From IMG/VR virus record IMGVR_UViG_3300042879_006179, positions 1-34,149 of that record: a stretch of DNA of 34,149 bases. One strand, 5' to 3'. The notes below the pieces were generated by a model, which searched no databases, was not told the origin of the DNA, and was given only the letters and a program-made list of their open reading frames with translations. Both the position numbers and the translations under genes were made by a program. Shown one piece after another: positions 1 through 6,349 of this stretch; the first letter of the stretch is position 1; every line of letters begins with the position of its first letter. This DNA comes from a virus.

Positions 1-111
1 CAAATTATTACTACTGCTCAAGAAATTCGATTCGATATTACCAGCGTTACTGGTGGACCATTGAGTATCCCTTTTTTGTTAATTTTCCGCGAAACAGCAT
101 CGCTAACTTAA
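1..111 (+). CDS. C-terminal end of an unidentified phage protein (partial)
   Basis: The first reading frame is open from the window edge and ends at a TAA at 109-111, giving the last 36 residues of a protein (start QIITTAQEIR, end ETASLT). Only two bases' worth of frame shift separates its stop from the ATG of the next gene, which is typical of a packed phage morphogenesis operon. The fragment is too short to assign. Its position just before head genes suggests a structural or adaptor protein, but that is inference. Confidence 0.6.
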   Translation, partial: QIITTAQEIRFDITSVTGGPLSIPFLLIFRETASLT

Positions 112-543
112 ATGCCTAATAGTTTAACTGCTCAAAGCTTATTTTTAAATAGTCCTGAATATATTGAAAGATACCAAATTGCATTAACAAATGTTTCTGG
201 GTTTTTCAATGAAATGTCAACTAATTCAGCTTTTTTTGATAGTGAAATCAAGCCTAATTTAATCGATGATAAATCTGTCCGATTTTATGCTTACAAAAAA
301 ATTCTATCAGAAATGATTGTTTTTAATCCTTATGTTAAGCTAAATGTCGCTAAATTGGGAATGACGGCAGCAGTCTTTGGAGAAACTCCAAGACTCACGC
401 TTTCTATTAATATTGGAGATAAATTAAATCCGATTTCTGAATCGGATATTTTGCAGGCAGTGACAGAACAATTCAACGACGAAAATCTGTTGACTCAATT
501 GTTGAATCAAAATATTCTCAAAGTGTCTGCGGTTTTTAATTAA
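112..543 (+). CDS. Hypothetical protein of the head gene cluster
   Basis: This encodes 143 residues with no family I recognise. The ATG follows directly on the upstream stop codon, and the gene's own TAA overlaps the next ATG (TAATG at 541-545), so the three genes are translationally coupled. The sequence is mixed alpha/beta, without signal peptide, membrane segment or cysteine motif. The central part (VRFYAYKKILSEMIVFNPYV) looks helical. It lies just upstream of a LamG-like protein and the capsid gene, so a minor virion or head-assembly role is plausible, but the sequence alone does not show it. Confidence 0.6.
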   Translation: MPNSLTAQSLFLNSPEYIERYQIALTNVSGFFNEMSTNSAFFDSEIKPNLIDDKSVRFYAYKKILSEMIVFNPYVKLNVAKLGMTAAVFGETPRLTLSINIGDKLNPISESDILQAVTEQFNDENLLTQLLNQNILKVSAVFN

Positions 544-1316
544 TGCTAATAATTAATGCTAGTCCTCTATGGACACCTACTAATCTTGGTATTAAATTAT
601 TGGGTTGGTGGGATGCCTCTCTTAGTGGAACTATTACTCTCGTCGATAATGCTGTATCACGATGGAATGATTTGAGCGGACAAAACAATCATTGGATTCA
701 ACCAACAGCAGGAAAACGACCTATTACTGACATTTTTGCAGGACGACCTTCTATTACTTTTGACGGATTAAATGACTCTTTATTAACAACTAATGTCTTA
801 CCACAAAATATAGCGATTTTTGCCGTTTTTGGATATCCAAATAATAATTCTCAACCTCCATTTGCTTGGTCAAGAAATGATGGAACTAATTTCAACTGCC
901 AAGAGCTTCATTTGTCTTTTAATGGGTCAATAAGAGCCATCAACAACGACGGGGGTCCGTATGCCGATACGCCGATTGGTACACCCCAATCTTTTTACGA
1001 TAATTGCATTATCGGCGGAGCTTACGGGGAGAGCGGTAACAACGTGACGCGAGCGCACTTAAATGGGAGAGCCGTACAAGCTACGCCCGTTCGCCAAGAC
1101 AATATTACGTCTGTGCTATGCTTGGGTCAGCGCGATAATAATCTTCTTGCATCCGCTTCTCGCTTTACTGAAATAGCAATTTTTACCAATTGGACAATAT
1201 TAGATATTCAGAAGATAGAAGGTTATTTCGCACATCGATGGCAGGGGCTTTTACTTTCAAGGTTGATTACAGATCACCCTTTTAAAAATCGCCCACCTTT
1301 AATAACAGATGTATGA
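543..1316 (+). CDS. LamG/concanavalin A-like virion protein
   Basis: This is a 257-residue protein with the pattern of LamG-like (concanavalin A fold) domains of phage structural proteins. It has GWWDASLSGTITL near residue 21, VSRWNDLSGQNNH near 38, then GRPSITFDG, and near the end the hallmark KIEGYFAHRW followed by DHPF. Such domains bind glycans or proteins and commonly occur on phage decoration, fibre or appendage proteins. Its place directly before the capsid gene favours a head decoration or whisker protein over a tail fibre, but this is inferred. The start overlaps the previous stop by one base. Confidence in the fold is good and in the exact role low. Confidence 0.7.
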   Translation: MLIINASPLWTPTNLGIKLLGWWDASLSGTITLVDNAVSRWNDLSGQNNHWIQPTAGKRPITDIFAGRPSITFDGLNDSLLTTNVLPQNIAIFAVFGYPNNNSQPPFAWSRNDGTNFNCQELHLSFNGSIRAINNDGGPYADTPIGTPQSFYDNCIIGGAYGESGNNVTRAHLNGRAVQATPVRQDNITSVLCLGQRDNNLLASASRFTEIAIFTNWTILDIQKIEGYFAHRWQGLLLSRLITDHPFKNRPPLITDV

Positions 1317-1376
1317 TATTTATTTAGAATAATAATTTGTAATAAAATAAATTAATAGAGTAAAGTAGGAGAGTTT

Positions 1377-3206
1377 ATGCAAAAAAGACCAGAAACGGGA
1401 ATTAAATATTTTAGGGATACTTCAATTAATCCGATTCAAAGCCAAGCAGAAGGCGACGAAGACGTTTTTACTTTTTCGTGGTCATCTGAATATCCCGTAG
1501 ATATGTACTTTTATAAAGAGATTTTGTCTCATGATGAAGGCTGCATGAATCTAGAACGATTAGCGGGAATGAATCTGCTTTGGAACCATGATCGAAATAT
1601 CGTTCTGGGTAAAATCCAGCGGGTGTGGGTTGAAAACAAAAAAGCTTACTGTGAAGCAAGATGGAGCAAAAAATCTAGTATTGCTGAATACAGGCAAGAT
1701 GTGACCGATGGAATTGTTACTAATGCTTCTTTTTTGTATTCTGTGGAAGAATACGAAGAAATAGAAGAAATAGGGAAAGAAGATTGTATTTTTCTTGGCC
1801 TAAGATGGACTCCTTATGAAATATCCTTAGTTAGTGTTCCAGCGGATCCGACTGTGGGAGTTGGTAGATCCGTTTCAGAGAGTATAATAAAAGAAAACCC
1901 AAGAGTAATCATGGAAAAAACTGCTTTAGATATCCGGAATGAAGAGTTACAGCGAACGAGAGAAATCTCGGCAATGGGGGAAAAGTTTAGAATGCCTGAA
2001 TTGGCTAGGGGTTTGATCGAGGATGGCACGGAATTAAGTATTGCCAGAAAAACTTTTTTAGACAACATGGAGAATTATCAAAAACCAGTGGCAAAAGCGA
2101 TCAATACCTCTTTAGATTTATCGGACAAAGAACAGCGTCAATACTCGTTAGTTCGAGCAATTAATGCTGTGGCTTTTGGCATGACTAAAGATGCTGGTTT
2201 TGAGATGGAATGCAGCAACGAAATTGCTAAAAAATTAGGTAGGCCGACTAACGGGTTTTTTATGCCGGTGCGAGACCTGCGCGTTAAGGCTAATCTGCAG
2301 CAACGCGCAACCTATGCCGTCGGTGCTAACGCTACTGGTGGGTTCACCGTGCAAACTGACTTACTAGAGCAAGAATTTATCGACCTCCTCCGAAATAGGG
2401 CCATGGTGATGCAGTTGGGCGCATCCATGATCTCTGGCTTGGTCGGAAATGTCGATATACCTGGTCAGGCAACGGCGGCCACCTCTTACTGGATTGGGGA
2501 AGGAAATGATTTGACTCAATCGGAGGGAACTTTTAAACAGATTCCTTTGCGAATGAAAACGGTTGGGGCTTTATCTCGATATACTCGCACAATGATGATG
2601 CAATCGAGTATTGATATTGAGTCCTTTATCAGAAATGATTTTGCGCGGATTATTGCTTTAGCTATTGATACGGCGGCTATTTCTGGCACTGGATTGAGTA
2701 ATCAGCCAAGAGGGATTTTAAATACCACTGGAGTCGGTTCGATCGCTTTAGGCGCAGCCGGCGGACAGCCAACGTGGGGCAGTATTGTCGGTTTAATTCG
2801 AGAAATTGAAATTGATAATGCTAATCTGGGGGGGACGGCTTGGTTAACCAATCCGCAAGTGATGTCAAAGTTGATGACCACTCCTATTCAGTCAGGCGGA
2901 CTCGAAGGGAATTTTTTGTTAAAAGAACCTGGAAATACTCTTTGCGGATATCCTTTTTATGTCACTAATCAAATTCCTGCTAATCTAATTAAAAGCACTG
3001 GCACAAATTTAAGTGCTTTAATTTTGGGGAATTGGCCACAACTATTGATTGGAGAATGGGGTGTTTTTGAGGTGTTGGCAAATCCTTATTCTTCTAATGT
3101 TTTCCCGTCGGGAAGTGTTGAAGTGCGTTGTATGCAATCAATTGACATTAACATCCGTAACCCTGAATCTTTTGCTGTTATTACCGACATGATTACTACT
3201 CTTTAA
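1377..3206 (+). CDS. Fused HK97-type prohead protease and major capsid protein
   Basis: One uninterrupted 609-residue frame joins two proteins that are usually separate. Residues about 15-165 match the S78/HK97 prohead protease: LLWNHD with His71, a serine in VTNASFLYSV (Ser118), and the family signature PYEISLVSVPADP at 146-158. Residues about 170-300 are charged and helical, like a scaffold or delta domain. From about 310 the HK97 capsid fold follows, with YAVGANATGGF, the E-loop/P-domain stretch and NQPRGILNT. The start has a good ribosome site (AGGAG, seven bases upstream). In known phages the protease cleaves the delta domain and then itself during head maturation, so the product is presumably cut near residue 300. 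I see no start signal forcing separate capsid translation. Confidence 0.9.
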   Translation: MQKRPETGIKYFRDTSINPIQSQAEGDEDVFTFSWSSEYPVDMYFYKEILSHDEGCMNLERLAGMNLLWNHDRNIVLGKIQRVWVENKKAYCEARWSKKSSIAEYRQDVTDGIVTNASFLYSVEEYEEIEEIGKEDCIFLGLRWTPYEISLVSVPADPTVGVGRSVSESIIKENPRVIMEKTALDIRNEELQRTREISAMGEKFRMPELARGLIEDGTELSIARKTFLDNMENYQKPVAKAINTSLDLSDKEQRQYSLVRAINAVAFGMTKDAGFEMECSNEIAKKLGRPTNGFFMPVRDLRVKANLQQRATYAVGANATGGFTVQTDLLEQEFIDLLRNRAMVMQLGASMISGLVGNVDIPGQATAATSYWIGEGNDLTQSEGTFKQIPLRMKTVGALSRYTRTMMMQSSIDIESFIRNDFARIIALAIDTAAISGTGLSNQPRGILNTTGVGSIALGAAGGQPTWGSIVGLIREIEIDNANLGGTAWLTNPQVMSKLMTTPIQSGGLEGNFLLKEPGNTLCGYPFYVTNQIPANLIKSTGTNLSALILGNWPQLLIGEWGVFEVLANPYSSNVFPSGSVEVRCMQSIDINIRNPESFAVITDMITTL

Positions 3207-3210
3207 ACCT

Positions 3211-3396
3211 ATGACTACTAAATATCGAGTTCGAGATAAGTTTTTTGTAGAGTTGCAACAAGGCAACTCTCGGCAGTATTACGAAGGGGGAAATGAAATC
3301 GAGTTAACTCCTAAGCAATATGATCAAGTTAAACACATGGTTGAACTAATTCCAGAAAATAAAAAGGAGCTTAAAAATGCCAGTGTATCAAGTTAA
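3211..3396 (+). CDS. Small hypothetical protein downstream of capsid
   Basis: A 61-residue protein begins five bases after the capsid stop. It is hydrophilic with a YRVRDKFFVEL start and a PKQYDQVK helix. Its C-terminus overlaps the next gene by 20 bases. The motif in which a short beta strand is followed by 'ELTPKQYDQVKH' recurs in small phage head-completion proteins. The neighbouring 84-residue protein begins with a similar YQVKPDRT-type strand, so the two may be related. The likely role is in the head-tail interface, by position only. Confidence 0.55.
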   Translation: MTTKYRVRDKFFVELQQGNSRQYYEGGNEIELTPKQYDQVKHMVELIPENKKELKNASVSS

Positions 3397-3631
3397 ACCA
3401 GACCGCACGATCGAACACGAAAATCGCTGTTATTTTCAGGGCGACGTGGTTGAGTTGCCTTCTGTGTTAGGAGCTTTTCATGAGCCAAATATATTGCCTT
3501 ATGTTGCACCCGTCTCTAAAGATGTTTCTCTTGAATCTGATAACTCTGTTGTCGTTGAAAAAGAATTTGAGGATGAAGAGGAAACAGATCAAGAGGAAGA
3601 AAAAAGTTCGTCTTTAGTTTGGTATCAATAA
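3377..3631 (+). CDS. Small acidic-tailed hypothetical head protein
   Basis: This is an 84-residue protein. Its N-terminal 45 residues look like a small beta domain (MPVYQVKPDRTIEHENRCYF) and its C-terminal third is a strongly acidic low-complexity tail (EEFEDEEETDQEEE-like). An AAGGAG ribosome site sits inside the end of the preceding gene. The stop overlaps the next ATG (TAATG at 3629-3633). The short beta domain plus acidic tail in this position suggests a head-completion or decoration protein, but no family is recognised. Confidence 0.55.
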   Translation: MPVYQVKPDRTIEHENRCYFQGDVVELPSVLGAFHEPNILPYVAPVSKDVSLESDNSVVVEKEFEDEEETDQEEEKSSSLVWYQ

Positions 3632-3906
3632 TGATAGAAAATTTTGATGCTTTCTTGCAAGATTTTGGAGTTACTGCCATAGATAATAACAGTAACTCTT
3701 TTTTGGTTTTATTTGATCAATTTCACTCGCGGATGGATATTGGCATGGAAGGAAGGTCTTTAATTGCTACGGCTAAAAGTGAAGATGTAATTAATCTTAA
3801 TCTTAATCATGGATCAGAGTTGGAAATTGAAGATAACACTTATAAAATAGTCGGGATTCGGCCTCTTGATGATGGTAAATTTACTGAATTAGATTTAAAA
3901 GAATGA
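3631..3906 (+). CDS. Head-tail joining (attachment) protein, probable
   Basis: I start this gene at the ATG overlapping the previous stop, which leaves 91 residues. A TTG 12 bases upstream would extend it but fits the operon less well. The pattern is that of the phage head-tail attachment family (lambda FII-like). An N-terminal helix (MIENFDAFLQDFG) is followed by a small beta barrel with FDQFHS, an SLIATAKSEDV strand, ELEIEDNTYKIVGIRPLDDGKFTELDL and a charged end. In that family NxTYxVxxIxPxxDG is the usual core. The protein would sit between connector and tail tube. The end overlaps the next gene by four bases (ATGA). Confidence 0.65.
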   Translation: MIENFDAFLQDFGVTAIDNNSNSFLVLFDQFHSRMDIGMEGRSLIATAKSEDVINLNLNHGSELEIEDNTYKIVGIRPLDDGKFTELDLKE

Positions 3907-4325
3907 TTAGCAAGCGATTAGTAATTTTAGAAAATTTGCAAACTGCATTAAGAACGATAAAAGTTGTCAATGGGTTTTTAACAAATATTGGCAATAATGT
4001 TGTTTATTGGCAAGATACTGATTTTGAATATGGTTTGTCGGTATTAAATTTTAAGGATACTATTGAAGATATTTCTCAGGATAATTATCCTTACCAAAAA
4101 ACGCTAACTGTAGAAATTTGTGTTATTGAGCAAAATGTTGAAGAAAATCTTTTGTTAATTTCTAGTAAAATTTTAAAAGATTTAGAAAAAACTATAGATA
4201 GATTTCAAATTGATTCAGGAAAAGCTAATATAATAAATACGGAGAAAATTTTTGAAACAAAGGGCAAAAAAGCTCTAAAGATTAAAGTTATACTTAAAAT
4301 TACATATCGGGATTTTTTAGAATGA
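3903..4325 (+). CDS. Tail terminator/completion protein, probable
   Basis: This encodes 140 residues arranged as an N-terminal helix (KRLVILENLQTALRTI) and beta strands, followed by a long helix (LLLISSKILKDLEKTIDRF). A C-terminal strand pair ends in LKIKVILKITYRDF. This alpha/beta order, and the closing 'I.....ITYR' strand, match minor tail protein U / tail-completion proteins, which cap the tail tube at the head-proximal end. The place between the head-tail joiner and the tail tube gene supports this. Both ends overlap neighbouring genes by four bases, so translation is coupled. Confidence 0.6.
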   Translation: MISKRLVILENLQTALRTIKVVNGFLTNIGNNVVYWQDTDFEYGLSVLNFKDTIEDISQDNYPYQKTLTVEICVIEQNVEENLLLISSKILKDLEKTIDRFQIDSGKANIINTEKIFETKGKKALKIKVILKITYRDFLE

Positions 4326-4777
4326 TTTCTTTTTTGCTTGCCACAAACTTGTTTTTAACTACTCCTGCTTATTACCCACCTACTGGTCAGCCAAAACACT
4401 TAGTTACGACTCAAACAGAGGACACTTTTAAGATTGGTAAATTTTTAGAAAATAATTGGGTAATTTTAATCGCTGCTGTTGTTTTTATTATTCGTTTACA
4501 AAACAGTGTTGAGGATATAAAAAAAGATAATCAAAACAAGCTTGAGTTACTTGCAAAAGATTTTGCGTTTATCCAATTACATTTGAAGGAGCTTCGAGAG
4601 CAAATTGATCAAACGGCGGGAACGGCTAAAAGCGATGTTCGGATAGTTTCCAATAGATTGGCAAAAACCGAAAAAAAATTAAATAAATTTATTGAATTTA
4701 TTAACAGTGATCGCAGTTTAAATTCTAAGCCGATTTTTAAAATTGAATATGTTGATGATAACGACGACGAAATTTAA
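4322..4777 (+). CDS. Membrane-anchored coiled-coil protein
   Basis: This encodes 151 residues and no recognised family. The N-terminus is hydrophobic (MISFLLATNLFL), residues about 45-59 form a clear membrane segment (NNWVILIAAVVFIIRL), and residues 60-135 are a lysine/glutamate-rich helix with heptad-like hydrophobic spacing, so a coiled coil. The tail is acidic (EYVDDNDDEI). This layout is seen in some holins, spanin-like and superinfection-exclusion proteins. It sits, unusually, between the tail terminator and tail tube genes, overlapping the former by four bases. Lysis help or an envelope-associated function is possible, but neither is shown. Confidence 0.6.
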   Translation: MISFLLATNLFLTTPAYYPPTGQPKHLVTTQTEDTFKIGKFLENNWVILIAAVVFIIRLQNSVEDIKKDNQNKLELLAKDFAFIQLHLKELREQIDQTAGTAKSDVRIVSNRLAKTEKKLNKFIEFINSDRSLNSKPIFKIEYVDDNDDEI

Positions 4778-4809
4778 GCTATAATTTAAATAAAATAGAG
4801 GTATTTTTT

Positions 4810-5598
4810 ATGACAGCACCACAATCAATATTCTCAGGACAGGAATCAACTTATTTTTTAGGACAAGGTAAAGTATTTCTTGATTCAATTAATCCAACAA
4901 CTAAACGTCCAGTAGGTAAAGGTAGATTTGTCGGAAATGTTCCGGAAGGTGGATTTACTCTTACACCTGGAACCCAAAAAGTGGAACACAACGAATCAAT
5001 GTCTGGCAAAAACAGAAAAGATTTTGTCATTGAAACTCAGCAAATGGCTACTATAGCACTGCAGTTGGAAAATGTCAACGTTGAAAATTTAGCTTTAGCA
5101 ATTTTTGGGACAAGTTTAACAGTTCCGCAAGGAACTGTTAGCGCCGAAACCCATACAGCCCATAAAGGATTTTCCTTTTTTTTAAATCGACCAAACGTGA
5201 CTGCTTTTACTAGTTTCACACCAAGTGCTGTTTTAGGGACTGATTATCAAGTTAATCTCAAAACTGGAGAAGTTTTTATTCCCGAGACTAGCTCTATTGC
5301 TGATGCTTCAGAAGTTAGCTGTGCTTACACTGCTGGCGCTATTAATCGAATTAGCGGTTTTACAGCCACAAATACTGAATTGTGGCTAAGGTTTAACGGA
5401 TTAAACATGGCTGATAAACTTAATCCAATTGTTGTGGAAGTATTTAAGGTTCGCTTTAGTCCAGCTAGTGTTTTGGATTTTATTAAAAATAGTATGCCAG
5501 GAATGGTTTTGGAACTGACTGGTGATGCTTTGTTTGAATCGGTGCTAGAAACAGTAACAGGATACGAAGGGGGAATGTATCGAATTTTTACGGTATAA
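4810..5598 (+). CDS. Major tail tube protein
   Basis: This is a 262-residue protein starting MTAPQSIFSGQESTY. Its content and position (after the tail terminator, before the assembly chaperone and tape measure) make it the tail tube protein. Glycine-rich strands (GKGRFVGNVPEGGFTLTP) and the segment NYQVNLKTGEVFIPE-like at about 143-156 fit a tube-type beta sandwich. It has a close paralogue 14 kb downstream (19601-20566), sharing RFVGNVPE, GKNR, DFAFET/DFVIET, ENLA.AIFGTS, KTGEVFIPE and LNPI..E.FKVRF. A TATAAT-like hexamer at 4783 and a GAGG before the start suggest extra expression. A strong terminator follows at 5634-5659. Confidence 0.75.
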   Translation: MTAPQSIFSGQESTYFLGQGKVFLDSINPTTKRPVGKGRFVGNVPEGGFTLTPGTQKVEHNESMSGKNRKDFVIETQQMATIALQLENVNVENLALAIFGTSLTVPQGTVSAETHTAHKGFSFFLNRPNVTAFTSFTPSAVLGTDYQVNLKTGEVFIPETSSIADASEVSCAYTAGAINRISGFTATNTELWLRFNGLNMADKLNPIVVEVFKVRFSPASVLDFIKNSMPGMVLELTGDALFESVLETVTGYEGGMYRIFTV

Positions 5599-5633
5599 TT
5601 AAAATGGTTTTTTGTTGAACTCTAGCGATTGCG

Positions 5634-5659
5634 AGGACGGCAAAACCGTCCTTTTTTTT
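5634..5659 (+). terminator. Rho-independent terminator after tail tube gene
   Basis: A perfect seven-base stem (AGGACGG ... CCGTCCT) with a CAAAA loop is followed by a run of eight T. It would end or attenuate transcription after the tail tube gene and so keep the tube protein in excess over the chaperone and tape measure. Confidence 0.9.
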
Positions 5660-5666
5660 ATTATTT

Positions 5667-6164
5667 ATGGCTACCAAAAAAAATCAACTCTCTGTATTAA
5701 TTCCTGATCGGAGTTTTGATACTTCGATAGGAGACTTAGTTCTTAAGCCGTTTAAGTTTAAGCAGTTTAACACTGCTTTAGAAATTATTCAGAAATATGT
5801 TCAATTTATTCTCGGTGGCGAAGACATAGGCAATTCTGAGGAAGACATAGGCAATTCTGAGGAAGACAAAGCTGTCCTTACGACGGGGGGTATTGTTAAT
5901 TTCTTGCTAAAAAAAAGTGAAAACAATTACTCGGTTTTAATCGATATTGTTAAGCTTTTGAGCCTTGTTTCTGGCAAAAAATCTGAAGAGATTGATGAGC
6001 TAACTTATGATGAGGTTTTCGCTTTGTTGTCTGAAGTGATTGATCAGAATATGGATTTTTTCTCCCGGATAGGGAAGAAAATCAGTCCCCAACAAGAGCC
6101 TCAAAAAGAACCGCTAAACGTGGCTCAACTGGAGACGACTGGGGAATCAAGGTCGGAAGATTAA
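5667..6164 (+). CDS. Tail assembly chaperone, short form (gpG analogue)
   Basis: This 165-residue acidic, helical protein precedes the tape measure gene and follows the tail tube gene, the fixed place of the tail assembly chaperone in siphoviruses. A second frame (-1) opens under its 3' end and runs 94 codons without its own good start, as in the G/GT pair of lambda. The classic slippery heptamer T TTT TTC lies in frame at 6056-6062 (residues 130-132). A perfect 21-bp tandem duplication at 5820-5861 adds a second EDIGNSE heptapeptide at about residues 52-65. Chaperones of this kind coat the tape measure while the tube assembles around it. Confidence 0.75.
   Translation: MATKKNQLSVLIPDRSFDTSIGDLVLKPFKFKQFNTALEIIQKYVQFILGGEDIGNSEEDIGNSEEDKAVLTTGGIVNFLLKKSENNYSVLIDIVKLLSLVSGKKSEEIDELTYDEVFALLSEVIDQNMDFFSRIGKKISPQQEPQKEPLNVAQLETTGESRSED
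5820..5861 (+). repeat. Perfect 21-bp tandem duplication inside chaperone gene
   Basis: The 21-bp unit beginning GAAGACATAGG and ending TTCTGAG occurs twice head to tail with no mismatch, followed by another GAAGAC. It keeps the frame and doubles the peptide EDIGNSE. The lack of any silent difference between copies points to a recent slippage or unequal exchange event. Confidence 0.9.
6056..6062 (+). promoter_or_regulatory. Probable -1 ribosomal slippery site (TTTTTTC)
   Basis: The heptamer reads T TTT TTC in the frame of the short chaperone, which is the canonical X XXY YYZ form. The -1 frame is open from 6044, just upstream, and stays open to 6346. Slippage would therefore join residue 132 of the short form to 94 residues of the extension. 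It lies about 100 bases before the end of the short frame, farther than in lambda. Confidence 0.65.
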
Positions 6165-6346
6165 TCAGGTTTGGACATTCCTGGACAGAAATCCAGGAAT
6201 ATACCTATGACCAGATTAAGTTGTTTGTGGAAGCAGCAGTAGAGATTGAACGGCAGGAACGACAAATCAACCTGTTGGAATCTGCTATTGCTGCGCAGGG
6301 GAATAAAGAGGCGATCGAGAAGCGATTGAAAGAATTAGGAGATTAG
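6062..6346 (+). CDS. Tail assembly chaperone, -1 frameshift extension (gpT analogue)
   Basis: Reading in the -1 frame from the slippery site gives 94 residues, ending TAG at 6344-6346. The later part is strongly protein-like: GRLIRFGHSWTEIQEYTYDQ, then a helical VEAAVEIERQERQINLLES and a charged end. It is not explained by the short chaperone frame, which stops at 6164, and it fills the otherwise empty gap before the tape measure. The predicted fusion is about 226 residues. In known phages the T domain binds the tape measure, or the tube subunit, while G coats the tape, and a fixed low slippage rate sets their ratio. No independent start codon with a ribosome site is visible. Confidence 0.7.
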   Translation, partial: LPDREENQSPTRASKRTAKRGSTGDDWGIKVGRLIRFGHSWTEIQEYTYDQIKLFVEAAVEIERQERQINLLESAIAAQGNKEAIEKRLKELGD

Positions 6347-6349
6347 GAA

